A stretch of 64,000 bases of DNA from Clostridium lentum (GCF_014287815.1 NZ_JACOOQ010000005.1:87322-151321), one strand, 5' to 3'; positions 1 through 8,641 are shown, counted from the stretch's first letter. A program made the numbers and translations. The notes: generated by a model from the letters alone, not told the origin.

Positions 1-871
1 TAGTTTCTTCAGTAGAAGAACTATCTGCTGTATTTGATGAAGATGAATTATCAGGAGATTTTCCACTAGGTACTTCTTCACCGGCAAGTGCACTAGACCC
101 AGTGGCATAATCTATAGTTATTCCAGGTTGTACATTATAAACAAATACGTTGAATTCAATACCTTCTCCATTATCTTCTACAGATTTTGCTTCCATTTGC
201 ACTCCAGTTGCCACAAGGTTGTTTCCTTCAAAAACAGGAGTTACTCTATATAAAACATGGTTGTTTGTTTCTTTTATATAGTCAGCAACCATATTTTCGT
301 AAGGTAGCATTAAATTAGCATTAAAATATCTAGTTCCAGTTATTAAATTACTTTTGTTGGCATTTTCTGCTGTTAACTGAAATCCAATTAAATGTGATCT
401 ATTGTAAAGATATTTACCTTCAACTATATCATATTTAATTGATTGCCATCCACTAGGTTTAACTGAACTTATAGACTCTCTTTCTTCTGTAGGCATTAGG
501 TCAGTACCTATATTGGCATAGGCAACACCACATCTACCTAAGCTATCCAGTGGGCTATATTCTTCAAATGAAGTAGTAGTTAAATCAGAATCAGAAAAAT
601 TCGGAATATTATTATTTAATACTATATAGTCATTTCCAGAATAAGCAGGTATATTATTAATGTCAATATTGCTTTCATTAGAATTTTCAGTTGGATTGTT
701 TAAAACAATATTATTCTTATTAGAGCTATCTGTAACTTGTTCAATAATATTAAGAGCTTGTCCAACACCGTTAGATACTGAAGTGGATGAGCAACCAATA
801 AGTCCACTTAAACAAAGTAGTGATCCTATTATCATGATTATTGAGTTTTTAAAATTAAGTAGTTTTTTCAT
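1..871 (-). CDS. DNA/RNA non-specific endonuclease lipoprotein (3' end outside window)
   Basis: Minus-strand reading frame open from an ATG at 871 to the window edge (about 290 codons seen), with RBS AGGAGAA just upstream. The N-terminus is a lipoprotein signal with lipobox LIGC (Cys about 27), followed by an Asn/Ser-rich linker and a catalytic domain from about residue 100. The blocks GRCGVAYANIG, NRSHLIGFQ (His about 160, matching the DRGH-type His of EndA/NucA nucleases) and the Asn-rich NANLMLPYEN place it in the DNA/RNA non-specific (beta-beta-alpha metal) nuclease family. A Ser/Thr-rich tail begins where the window ends. It should act outside the membrane, in nutrient scavenging or DNA uptake. 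Its start lies inside the 3' end of the upstream gene, so the two are probably translationally coupled. Confidence 0.85.
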   Translation of the reverse strand, partial: MKKLLNFKNSIIMIIGSLLCLSGLIGCSSTSVSNGVGQALNIIEQVTDSSNKNNIVLNNPTENSNESNIDINNIPAYSGNDYIVLNNNIPNFSDSDLTTTSFEEYSPLDSLGRCGVAYANIGTDLMPTEERESISSVKPSGWQSIKYDIVEGKYLYNRSHLIGFQLTAENANKSNLITGTRYFNANLMLPYENMVADYIKETNNHVLYRVTPVFEGNNLVATGVQMEAKSVEDNGEGIEFNVFVYNVQPGITIDYATGSSALAGEEVPSGKSPDNSSSSNTADSSSTEET

Positions 872-1286
872 TATCAGTTCTCCTATATATTTCTCTTGTA
901 ATCTTTTCATGAGATGAACCATTGAATTCTTCAAAATCAATTAATTTCCATGAATCATCATTTACATTAATATCAAAATGTAAATCTGCAGGGTAAATTC
1001 TATTCCATTTATAAATAATTAAAATATTGATTTTATCCTCATATAGTTTTAATAACTTATCTTCTACTAAAAAGAAACCATCATTGGATAAATTAAGAAA
1101 GTCTTCAGAAACCTTGATGTTTCCAGTGTCAATATCTTTAAAAAGTTTATAGGAATAATTATTCATAAATAAATTTTTATTGTGGATAAATTGCTTTATA
1201 TTTAATCGAAGTATTTTATCCTGACTTTGCCTTCTTTTATTGAAGAGCATTCCATTTTTATCATCTAGACAGACAATAATATTCAT
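855..1286 (-). CDS. Conserved small cytoplasmic protein coupled to the nuclease gene
   Basis: A 143-residue protein with a good AGGAGG site before the ATG. It has no signal peptide or membrane segment. The N-terminus MNIIVCLDDKNGM, followed by FNKRRQSQD, is distinctive and resembles small clostridial proteins found beside secreted nucleases (recalled, not searched). I recall such proteins sometimes being labelled ribonuclease Z, but there is no HxHxDH metal motif here, so I do not use that name. The stop codon overlaps the downstream nuclease start by 17 bases. Expression is therefore tied to the nuclease, and a role as immunity factor, regulator or processing partner is a reasonable guess only. 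Confidence 0.7.
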   Translation of the reverse strand: MNIIVCLDDKNGMLFNKRRQSQDKILRLNIKQFIHNKNLFMNNYSYKLFKDIDTGNIKVSEDFLNLSNDGFFLVEDKLLKLYEDKINILIIYKWNRIYPADLHFDINVNDDSWKLIDFEEFNGSSHEKITREIYRRTDNEKTT

Positions 1287-1418
1287 AGTAAACCTCCTGA
1301 TCTTTTTATTTCTGTTAATATTATAGCAAATATTATTATAGTAAATATAAGAAATTTATTTCCATAGAAATAAATGAAACTAGTACTTATAATAGCATTT
1401 ATGGTATACTTCTTAATA

Positions 1419-1430
1419 GACATTAATGTC
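1419..1430. promoter_or_regulatory. Candidate operator palindrome before the serine hydrolase gene
   Basis: The perfect 12-bp palindrome GACATTAATGTC lies 9 bases after a TATACT hexamer (1405-1410), about where transcription would begin, and 47 bases before the ATG at 1477. No good -35 is visible. Which regulator would bind is unknown. Confidence 0.35.
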
Positions 1431-1476
1431 AATAAATTAAAGAAATAAGTATGAAGTATAGGAGTATTATAAAATT

Positions 1477-2727
1477 ATGAATAAGCACAGGTTATTGGCA
1501 ATATTACTTACACTAGGATGTATGATAAATTTAACTGGATGCAGTAGAGATATAGTAAAAGCAGCAAGTGGTGCAAATGTCCAAGAAAGGGCTGTTGAAG
1601 CTGAAAATGTTAATAAAGGTAAGAAATCAGATGGTGAGAATGATAGAATTTCACAGGAGGAGCTGGCTGATATTATATCTGAAGATGATACTTTGGAAAA
1701 AATAGTAGATCCAGCTTATGAAGAGGTGGAAAGATATTTAGATGAAGAAAGTGCATATAAGGGGTTTCAAGGCGTGGCATTGGTAGCGCAAGGCAATGAA
1801 ATTAAATTTGCTAAAGCTTATGGAAATGCAGATTATGATGATAATATAGTAAATAAAGTAAATACACGTTTTGCTATAGCCTCAAATACAAAACAATTTA
1901 CAGCAGTAGCTATAATGCAACTGATGGAAGATGGGAAAATAAATCTTGATGATACCATTGATAAGTATTTTCCAAAGTTTAAATATGCAAATCAGATAAC
2001 AGTAAGAGAGTTATTACAAATGAGATCAGGTCTTGTAGACTATTTAAATGCAGCAGAATTGTATTTTAAAGATGAGGAGAGTTTAAAAATATTAAATGAT
2101 TATAGAGAAAAGGCATATTTTGATGAATATGTATCAGATTCAAGATGGACAGCAGATATAATCCTAAATAATTTATATTTAAGTGAATTACAATTTGAAC
2201 CTGGACAAGCATATGATTACTGTAATACAAATTACTATCTACTTGGTTTAATAATTGAACAAGCCTCTGGAGTTTCATATGAAGATTATATAAAAGAAAA
2301 TATTTTTAAGCCTTGTGGAATGAAAATATCAAGTATGAGTGCAGAGGATACAGATGCAAAAGGTCATGGCAGTGTTGAATCAGGTGAAATTGTTGTAAAT
2401 CCTAAATTTACGTTTGCAGCTGGTAATATATATACTAATGTATATGATTTACTTAGATGGGAGAGAATGCTACATACAGGAAAATTACTTTCACAAGAGT
2501 CTTATAATGAAATGATAACACCTTCAGAAGATAGTGGATATGGATTTGGTTTAATAATTAGTGATGGAATTATAAGACATAGTGGTGTTATTGATGGATT
2601 TAATTCTTACACAGAATATGACTCAGCAAAGGATATTACAATAATAATTTTAGAAAACTATGATCCATCAACATCAATTCTTGAAGCTAAATATGACGGT
2701 GCCATCATACGAGGATTAATAAAATAG
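1477..2727 (+). CDS. Beta-lactamase-family serine hydrolase lipoprotein (class C / low-MW PBP-like)
   Basis: A 416-residue lipoprotein (lipobox LTGC, Cys22) with an acidic linker of about 60 residues, then a serine beta-lactamase/DD-peptidase fold. The catalytic SxxK is S136-N-T-K139, the YxN motif is Y-C-N near residue 248, and the C-terminal KTG-equivalent is HSG in RHSGVIDGF. The family covers class C beta-lactamases, D-alanyl-D-alanine carboxypeptidases and esterases. Nothing here separates these, so the substrate is open. It should act on the outer face of the membrane. It is transcribed alone, between a candidate operator and a bidirectional terminator. Confidence 0.88.
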   Translation: MNKHRLLAILLTLGCMINLTGCSRDIVKAASGANVQERAVEAENVNKGKKSDGENDRISQEELADIISEDDTLEKIVDPAYEEVERYLDEESAYKGFQGVALVAQGNEIKFAKAYGNADYDDNIVNKVNTRFAIASNTKQFTAVAIMQLMEDGKINLDDTIDKYFPKFKYANQITVRELLQMRSGLVDYLNAAELYFKDEESLKILNDYREKAYFDEYVSDSRWTADIILNNLYLSELQFEPGQAYDYCNTNYYLLGLIIEQASGVSYEDYIKENIFKPCGMKISSMSAEDTDAKGHGSVESGEIVVNPKFTFAAGNIYTNVYDLLRWERMLHTGKLLSQESYNEMITPSEDSGYGFGLIISDGIIRHSGVIDGFNSYTEYDSAKDITIIILENYDPSTSILEAKYDGAIIRGLIK

Positions 2728-2737
2728 AAATATAAAT

Positions 2738-2764
2738 GCAGTTTAGATTAATAATCTAAACTGC
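2738..2764. terminator. Bidirectional terminator between convergent genes
   Basis: Perfect 13-bp inverted repeat (GCAGTTTAGATTA and its complement) around one central base, with T-rich sequence on one side and A-rich on the other. It serves the serine hydrolase on the plus strand and the thioredoxin-like gene on the minus strand. Confidence 0.75.
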
Positions 2765-2780
2765 GTTCTTTATAAAAAAT

Positions 2781-3131
2781 TTATTTTATCATAGTTAGTA
2801 TTTCATCTTCTGACATTGAAGAATCACAACGAGTTTCCAATTCTCCATTTTTGCTGACAATAAATCCAGGAACTGTTACAATGTGATATTTTTCTCTAAA
2901 TGAACTTATTTCATTATCGGAAAAATTATCACTATTTACATAGTGAATTGTAGTATTTAGCTTGTTATATAAGTTACCTAACTTTTTAGCAAACTTACGG
3001 CAATACGGACATGTTTCTCTACCTATATAAACGACAGTAAGTTTTTCTGATGATAATAATTTATCAGCTTCTGTTGAAGGTATTTGCTTAAATGATTTTA
3101 CGTCTTCTTTATATGTATTTTCTCCAAACAT
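2781..3131 (-). CDS. Thioredoxin-like protein with CPYC motif
   Basis: A 116-residue single-domain thioredoxin-fold protein with the redox pair C41-P-Y-C44 in the context YIGRETCPYCRKF. The cis-Pro region reads TVPGFIV. This matches the PedC/BrcD-like 'bacteriocin transport accessory' branch of thioredoxins, which act as cytosolic disulfide/thiol proteins. There is no signal peptide. The RBS AAGGAGG lies just upstream. No bacteriocin genes are nearby, so the bacteriocin name describes family membership and not function here. It is monocistronic. Confidence 0.8.
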   Translation of the reverse strand: MFGENTYKEDVKSFKQIPSTEADKLLSSEKLTVVYIGRETCPYCRKFAKKLGNLYNKLNTTIHYVNSDNFSDNEISSFREKYHIVTVPGFIVSKNGELETRCDSSMSEDEILTMIK

Positions 3132-3397
3132 AAATTTTCCTCCTTATTTTTTTAAAATAATTATATCAAAAAAAGATAATCTATCAACTTAAATTTAAGA
3201 TTAATTAATAAAAATATAAGATTAATTGTAAAATATAGGTATGTTAATAAATATTATAGGTTAATTTATTGATAATAATAAATAGAATTATGGTAATAGT
3301 TTTAAAGATGCTAAAAAATTTTGACTAAAGTAAAAAAACATATATAATAAAAGAAGTGATTTTTTTGCGAAAATAGATATGAGGTGACTTAGTTTTT

Positions 3398-4525
3398 ATG
3401 AAGGATAAAGATAAATTACAAGAAGAGATTTTAAAGGCTGATATGAAGAACGTTGAGAAGATATGGAAAGAGTCAGATGGAGAACAGACATTAGCAGCAT
3501 TATTAGAAAAAATGACTAAAGATGAGCTAGTTAAGGTTGCTAAAAAATATGATGTTAAAGGTATTACATCTTTAAAGAAGGCTGAAGTTGTTGAAAGAAT
3601 AAGAGAAGTTATCATAAAGAATGTAGATTTAATGATTAATTCATTAGAAGAAACTTCAATAAAATTCTTACAAGAATTAATAAATTATGGTGGTGTTAAA
3701 AAGTATCAATGTGATTTATTAATAAATTCAAACTTTTTAAGAAATAGAGGTATTGTATTTACAGCATCTATAAATGGAGAATTATATGTTATCTTACCAG
3801 AAGAACTAAGAGTATTATTAAAAGAAAAGATAACAAAAGATGTTATGACCGCTGCTAGAGAAAAGAGCGACTTAATCAAGGCTATTGCAGGAAGTACATA
3901 TTATTATGGGGTAGTTTCATATTCAGCCATAAGAGAAATTCTAGAATCTACATTTAATACTGAAGTTACAGATGAAAAAATAAAAGAGTTAGTATTAATT
4001 GGAGAAGAATTAGGATATGACTATGTTATAGAAGAAGATGGATTATGTCATATAGATGTTGAAAATTCAAATAAAATTGTTAAGCTTCAAAAGAAAAACA
4101 AGAAGAATATTTGTAAATTTGATAAGAAGACTTTAATAAAAGCGGGTGTTCCAGATTTTATGGAAGAACATAAAAGTGGGAAAAATTTACAAAGAGCTTT
4201 AGGTGAAATGTTTATAATAGATAAAGAAATTTTAAAAGATGAGATGGATTCATTTACTATAAGTATTAAAAATGAAATGCCTATGGAAAAATCTATAAAT
4301 TTATTCTTAGATGCATATGAAATTGATAATGAAGAAGAAAAGAATATTTTTGCCTATGAATTAGAACATTTAGCTAAAAGTATAAAAAGATGGTCATTAA
4401 ATGGATATTCTGAAAATGAAATAACAAAGCTTGAACAAAGAGTTGTTAATGAAGTGAATATAGGAAGAAATGATCCTTGTTTATGCGGAAGTAAAAAGAA
4501 GTATAAAAAATGTTGTGGAAGATAA
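3398..4525 (+). CDS. SEC-C zinc-motif protein with N-terminal Rho-N/SAP-like domain
   Basis: A 375-residue cytosolic protein. Residues about 25-70 (ALLEKMTKDELVKVAKKYDV...) resemble the Rho N-terminal/SAP-like helix-extended-loop-helix that binds nucleic acid. The extreme C-terminus carries a complete SEC-C motif, RNDPCLCGSKKKYKKCC, which binds zinc and in SecA contacts SecB or ribosomes. The middle is charged and helical, with no catalytic motif I recognise. The start is preceded by GAGGTGA. The combination suggests a nucleic-acid or ribosome-associated factor, but the function is unknown. A 104-bp inverted repeat follows the stop. Confidence 0.8.
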   Translation: MKDKDKLQEEILKADMKNVEKIWKESDGEQTLAALLEKMTKDELVKVAKKYDVKGITSLKKAEVVERIREVIIKNVDLMINSLEETSIKFLQELINYGGVKKYQCDLLINSNFLRNRGIVFTASINGELYVILPEELRVLLKEKITKDVMTAAREKSDLIKAIAGSTYYYGVVSYSAIREILESTFNTEVTDEKIKELVLIGEELGYDYVIEEDGLCHIDVENSNKIVKLQKKNKKNICKFDKKTLIKAGVPDFMEEHKSGKNLQRALGEMFIIDKEILKDEMDSFTISIKNEMPMEKSINLFLDAYEIDNEEEKNIFAYELEHLAKSIKRWSLNGYSENEITKLEQRVVNEVNIGRNDPCLCGSKKKYKKCCGR

Positions 4526-4558
4526 TACATAATATAGTACGAATATAAATTTTTATAA

Positions 4559-4662
4559 TATGGGGATGTCGCATTAAGAATAAATAATACAATATATTGT
4601 GTTGATTTTTAATTATCAAAACAATATATTGTATATAAAATTTTTAGTGTGACATCCCCATA
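4559..4662 (+). repeat. 104-bp near-complete inverted repeat (long hairpin)
   Basis: Two arms of 48 bases (4559-4606 and 4615-4662) pair in register around an 8-base loop. Outer ends are TATGGGGATGTC and GACATCCCCATA; inner ends are ACAATATATTGT on both arms. Three outer differences would still pair as G-U if read as plus-strand RNA, but not on the other strand. It sits 34 bases after the SEC-C gene stop and is followed by a T-rich stretch, so it may act as its terminator, but it is far longer than the other terminators here. A MITE-like repeat is the alternative. The rest of the 4526-4868 gap is plain AT-rich DNA with one short TAGCCT/AGGCTA stem at 4808-4845. Confidence 0.75.
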
Positions 4663-4868
4663 TTTTTATTTGAAAAAAATTAAAAAAAATAAGGCGTTTT
4701 ATATATTTTTTATACTATTTAAAAATATATAATATGTATTTTTCTGTAAAAAGCATAAATTACTAAGATTTTATCAAATATTATCTTACTGTACAAGAAA
4801 TAAAAAGTAGCCTCATATAATATATTGAAGTTTAGAGTAAGGCTAATATTCAGTAAGGAGTGGTTAAG

Positions 4869-5276
4869 GTGTTGAGAGTATTTGTTTTTGCTATAGGTTT
4901 TATTATGGTTGCTTTTGCAATAAGATTTTTTATTGATGAAATTATGCTGTATAAAAATGGCGTAAGAAAGGAAGCAACTTTAATATTGATGAAACCTTAT
5001 AATCATGTTGATATAAATAAATATAGAAATAAAGTATATGATGTTGGGATAGAACCTATTTTAGAAGTAGACAATGGGAATAAAAAAGTGATAATTGAAT
5101 ATGATGATTATGATGAATTTAAATATTTAAAAGTTGGTGATAAGGTAAAAGTTATATATCCCAAGGAAAACATAGGCGAGATAAAGAGATACTCATTTTT
5201 TAAAATATTTAAAACTAGTATAGCATTATCTTTAATAGCAGTTTTTATCATTTTTGTAGGAACAAGTTTATTATAA
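4869..5276 (+). CDS. Small two-TM membrane protein, DUF3592-like
   Basis: About 135 residues: an N-terminal membrane helix (VFVFAIGFIMVAFAI), a central soluble part rich in beta strand with FKYLKVGDKVKVIYP, and a C-terminal helix (SIALSLIAVFIIFVG). The KxGDxVxVxYxP pattern between two helices is typical of DUF3592-like proteins, whose function is unknown. I prefer the GTG at 4869, because the AGTAAGGAG ribosome site ends at 4860 and would overlap the upstream in-frame GTG at 4860. It has its own terminator immediately after the stop. Confidence 0.65.
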   Translation: MLRVFVFAIGFIMVAFAIRFFIDEIMLYKNGVRKEATLILMKPYNHVDINKYRNKVYDVGIEPILEVDNGNKKVIIEYDDYDEFKYLKVGDKVKVIYPKENIGEIKRYSFFKIFKTSIALSLIAVFIIFVGTSLL

Positions 5277-5299
5277 AGGTGGAACTTATTCCACTTTTT
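5275..5299 (+). terminator. Rho-independent terminator
   Basis: AAAGGTGGAA, a 4-base loop, TTCCACTTT and a T-run, directly at the stop codon of the DUF3592-like gene. Confidence 0.8.
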
Positions 5300-5374
5300 C
5301 TTTTATAGGAATATTATTTAATTGATTTCGAAAGGAATTTTTATTATTATTAAATATAGGAGTGACATATTTTT

Positions 5375-5851
5375 ATGGAGAGTGAACTTATGGATAAAAA
5401 TGAATCAAAATTTGTTTTAAATAGATTGTTAGTACAGTTATATGGAGATATATTGAAAATAGAAGAAAAGTCTTTGCAAGAAGGAGAGTTCTCCGATTTA
5501 TCAGTTACTGAAATACATATTATAGAGGCCATTGGTATTAAAGGATGTAGGACTATGAGTGAAATTGCTTATGATTTAAGCATTACAGTAGGAACACTGA
5601 CTACAGCAATTAATAAATTGATTAAGAAAGAATATGTAGAAAGAAAACGTATTGAAGAGGATAGAAGAGTGGTTCTTGTTAATCTTACAGATAGAGGAAA
5701 ACTTGCTTATGATAATCATGCCAAATTTCATGCTGATATGATAGATAGGCTGATTGAAGGATTTGAAAAAAAAGAGGAACTTGTCTTGATTTCTACTTTA
5801 AGCAAATTAACAAACTTCTTTGAAGAAAAATATCATTTAATAAAAAAATAA
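5375..5851 (+). CDS. MarR-family transcriptional regulator
   Basis: A 158-residue protein with the MarR winged-helix layout: an N-terminal dimerisation helix, TMSEIAYDLSITVGTLTTAI (helix-turn-helix with recognition helix), the wing RKRIEEDRRVVLVNLTDRG, and C-terminal dimer helices. The N-terminal stretch ILKIEEKSL resembles FabT-type fatty-acid regulators of Firmicutes. No fab genes are visible here, so that assignment stays tentative. AGGAGTGA precedes the ATG at 5375 by 9 bases; an alternative start is 5390. It is separated from the next operon by a strong terminator. Confidence 0.88.
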   Translation: MESELMDKNESKFVLNRLLVQLYGDILKIEEKSLQEGEFSDLSVTEIHIIEAIGIKGCRTMSEIAYDLSITVGTLTTAINKLIKKEYVERKRIEEDRRVVLVNLTDRGKLAYDNHAKFHADMIDRLIEGFEKKEELVLISTLSKLTNFFEEKYHLIKK

Positions 5852-5862
5852 TAATTATATTT

Positions 5863-5903
5863 AAGGAATTAATTTTAAAAAATAAAATTAATTCCTTTTT
5901 TTT
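5863..5903 (+). terminator. Rho-independent terminator
   Basis: 15-bp stem AAGGAATTAATTTTA with its exact complement, a 5-base loop and a run of T. It isolates the MarR gene from the ABC operon. Confidence 0.85.
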
Positions 5904-5966
5904 AAATAAATAAAAGCTAAGTGAAATATATATATAAATATATATTTTATTAGGGGTGGTGAATAA

Positions 5967-6971
5967 ATGAAGAATAAATTTAAGCTGCTATCTATATTAA
6001 GTGAGGTGATATTGTTAAGTATATTATGCGGCTGCTCAGATAATAAAAAAAATACAGGAAAAGATGATGAAATTTATCAAATAGGAATAAATCAAATTGT
6101 ACAGCATTCTGCCTTGGATTCAGCAAGGGAAGGATTTATTGATGGACTAAGAGAGAAAGGATATGTTGATGGAGATAATATAAAAATTGACTATGAAAAT
6201 GCTCAAGGTGATGTATCCATTGCTCAAACTATAAGCAAACAATTTGTAAATAATGGTGTTGATATGATTTTTGCAATTTCCACATCTTCAGCTCAATCTG
6301 CTTATAATGCAACAAAAGAAATACCTATAGTCTTTACAGCTGTAACTGATCCTGTAGCAGCAGGAATAGCTAATAGCTTTGAAAGTTCTGGTAATAATGT
6401 TACAGGGATGTCAGATATGGTTTCTATGACAGAGCAAATTGCTTTATTGCAAGATATTATACCAAGTATAGAAAAAATAGGGGTTATCTATAATACTTCA
6501 GAAGCAAATTCAATAGTTCAAGTTGATGAATTAAAAGCTGCCGCTAAAGAAAGAAACTTAGAAGTGAAGGAAATATCAATTACCACTATCAATGAGATAA
6601 ATCAAAATCTATCAGCAAATATAAAAGATATTGATGCATTGTATATTCCTACTGATAATACTGTGGCATCAGCATATGAATTAGTAGGAAGTATATGTTT
6701 AAACAATAATATACCGATGTTATGTGCTGAAGAAGCAGGAGTGAGTAAGGGCGGCTTGTGTTCTATAGGAATAGATTATTATAAGTTAGGAAAAGAAGCA
6801 GGATATAAAGCGGTGAAGGTTATTGAAGGTATGGTTCCTTCTGAGATAAAGATTGAAAAATCATCAGATATGACTGTTACTATCAATTCTGATGTAGCAA
6901 AAAAAATTAATATAGAAATACCTAAAGAAATTGAAGAAAATGCTCAAATTGTAACTGGAGGAGTGAACTAA
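5967..6971 (+). CDS. ABC transporter substrate-binding lipoprotein (TrpX-like, ABC_sub_bind)
   Basis: A 334-residue lipoprotein with lipobox LCGC (Cys23). The mature part begins with YQIGINQIVQHSALD and continues with the two-lobed periplasmic-binding fold of the ABC_sub_bind family, including VFTAVTDPVAAGI, VIYNTSEANS and ALYIPTDNTVASA. In other Firmicutes this family pairs with a LivH-like permease and a TrpZ-like ATPase for tryptophan or tyrosine uptake. The ligand cannot be proven from sequence. It is the first gene of a tight three-gene operon, and no T-box or other riboswitch was seen upstream. Confidence 0.88.
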   Translation: MKNKFKLLSILSEVILLSILCGCSDNKKNTGKDDEIYQIGINQIVQHSALDSAREGFIDGLREKGYVDGDNIKIDYENAQGDVSIAQTISKQFVNNGVDMIFAISTSSAQSAYNATKEIPIVFTAVTDPVAAGIANSFESSGNNVTGMSDMVSMTEQIALLQDIIPSIEKIGVIYNTSEANSIVQVDELKAAAKERNLEVKEISITTINEINQNLSANIKDIDALYIPTDNTVASAYELVGSICLNNNIPMLCAEEAGVSKGGLCSIGIDYYKLGKEAGYKAVKVIEGMVPSEIKIEKSSDMTVTINSDVAKKINIEIPKEIEENAQIVTGGVN

Positions 6972-7847
6972 ATGAATCTTATAATTAATGCCATTGAAGA
7001 AGGTCTGCTATTTTCTATTGTTTCAATGGGAGTATATATAACATATAAGATTCTTGATTTTCCGGATCTTTCGGTGGATGGCACCTATCCATTAGGGGCA
7101 GCCATAACAGCAGTTCTTCTTGTAAATGGAGTTAATCCTTGGCTGGCAATTATAATTTCATCAGCTGGAGGGGCCATTGCAGGTTGGATAACAGCCTTTT
7201 TACATGTAAAACTTAAGATAAGTAATTTGATGTCAGGTATTCTTGTGATGATAGCTCTTTATTCTGTGAATTTAAGGATTATGGGAAAATCTAATATGCC
7301 GCTATTTAGCACAAATACCATATTTAAGAATGCTGATTTTCAACCTATCTTTATAATAATAATCATAGTAGTTATCTGTAAGATTATTATAGATACTTTT
7401 TTAAAGACTAAAAGAGGTTTCTTACTTATGGCAGTAGGTGATAATGAGCAAGTAGTATCATCTTTAGGAATAAATAAAAATAGTGTTAAGGTACTTGGAT
7501 TAATGCTTAGTAATGGATTAGTGGGAATGGCTGGAGCCATTCAAGCCCAAAAGTATGGTTATGCAGATGTAAATATGGGGCAAGGAATTGTGGTAATGGG
7601 ACTAGCAACAGTTGTGATAGGACTAACTATTTTTAGTAAGATTTCATTTATGAAATGCACAACTATATCTATTCTAGGAGCAATTATCTATAAAGTAGCT
7701 ATTGCTATTGCTTTAAAAATAAATTTTAATCCTAATGATTTAAAATTAATAACAGCAATAATAGTTATAATTGCCTTAGCTTCTAATAATGGAATTTTTA
7801 AATTTAAAAATAAGAAAAATAAAGAGAGAAGGCGGAGAAAGTGCTGA
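6972..7847 (+). CDS. ABC transporter permease (TrpY-like, branched-chain permease family)
   Basis: A 291-residue integral membrane protein, with the ATG starting at the base after the stop of the binding-protein gene; GGAGGAG lies within that gene. The motifs ITYKILDFPDLSVDGTYPLG near the N-terminus and MAVGDNEQVVSSLGIN (the cytoplasmic loop contacting the ATPase) are typical of this LivH-type family. About eight hydrophobic segments are visible. The C-terminus is strongly basic. It forms the channel of the importer with the flanking genes. Confidence 0.88.
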   Translation: MNLIINAIEEGLLFSIVSMGVYITYKILDFPDLSVDGTYPLGAAITAVLLVNGVNPWLAIIISSAGGAIAGWITAFLHVKLKISNLMSGILVMIALYSVNLRIMGKSNMPLFSTNTIFKNADFQPIFIIIIIVVICKIIIDTFLKTKRGFLLMAVGDNEQVVSSLGINKNSVKVLGLMLSNGLVGMAGAIQAQKYGYADVNMGQGIVVMGLATVVIGLTIFSKISFMKCTTISILGAIIYKVAIAIALKINFNPNDLKLITAIIVIIALASNNGIFKFKNKKNKERRRRKC

Positions 7848-8641
7848 AAATTAAAGATGTATATAAGGTTTTTAATGTAAATACCATTAATGAAAATAGA
7901 GTATTTGATGGATTTTCTCTTCAAGTAGAAAAAGGGGAGTATGTATCAATAATTGGGTCTAATGGTGCTGGCAAGTCTACATTACTAAATTTAATAACTG
8001 GAAATTTACCAGTGGATAGTGGAAGTATAATGATTGATGGCGAAGAAGTTGTAAAGAAAGAGGAGTATTATAGATGTCGTTATATAGGGCGTGTATTTCA
8101 AAATCCGTCTGTTGGAGTGGCTCCGAATATGAATATATTAGAAAATATGTCGTTAGCAGATAATAAAGGTAAACCATATGGAATAAAATTTGCTATAGAT
8201 AAGAAACGTATAAATTATTATAAAGAAGAACTTAAAAGATTGAATTTAGGTTTAGAAGATAAGCTATATAATAAAGTTAACTTATTATCTGGAGGACAAA
8301 GACAAGCTTTAACTCTGATTATGGCTGTAATGTCTAATCCTAAAATATTGTTGTTAGATGAACATACAGCAGCATTAGATCCTAAAACATCCATAAAAAT
8401 AATGGATATAACTAATAAAATTATAGAAGAAAAGAAGATAACAACATTAATGGTTACTCATAATATTAAGCAAGCTATAGAAAGTGGCAATAGATTGATA
8501 ATGATGCATGAAGGAAAAACAATAATAGATGTTAGTAAAGAAGAGAAGGCAAAGCTAAATAGAGATAGGCTGATTGAAATGTTTGGTAAAGCTAATATGG
8601 AAGATGTGCTAAGTGATAGAAGTTTATTAAGCACATTTTAG
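7841..8641 (+). CDS. ABC transporter ATP-binding protein (TrpZ-like)
   Basis: A 266-residue nucleotide-binding subunit. Walker A is GSNGAGKST, the Q-loop region is YIGRVFQNP, the signature is LSGGQRQ, Walker B ends in LLLDEHTAALDP and the switch His is in MVTHN. It uses a GTG start that overlaps the permease stop by 7 bases, and it is preceded by GGCGGAG. It energises import with the two upstream products. A terminator follows closely, closing the operon. Confidence 0.9.
   Translation: MLKIKDVYKVFNVNTINENRVFDGFSLQVEKGEYVSIIGSNGAGKSTLLNLITGNLPVDSGSIMIDGEEVVKKEEYYRCRYIGRVFQNPSVGVAPNMNILENMSLADNKGKPYGIKFAIDKKRINYYKEELKRLNLGLEDKLYNKVNLLSGGQRQALTLIMAVMSNPKILLLDEHTAALDPKTSIKIMDITNKIIEEKKITTLMVTHNIKQAIESGNRLIMMHEGKTIIDVSKEEKAKLNRDRLIEMFGKANMEDVLSDRSLLSTF

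Noticed and set aside
855..1286. Label 'ribonuclease Z' for the small protein beside the nuclease
   Set aside because: No metallo-beta-lactamase HxHxDH motif and far too short.
3188..3270. Repeated AAGATTAATT motifs in the divergent region before the SEC-C gene
   Set aside because: Very AT-rich and irregularly spaced; cannot be told from chance.
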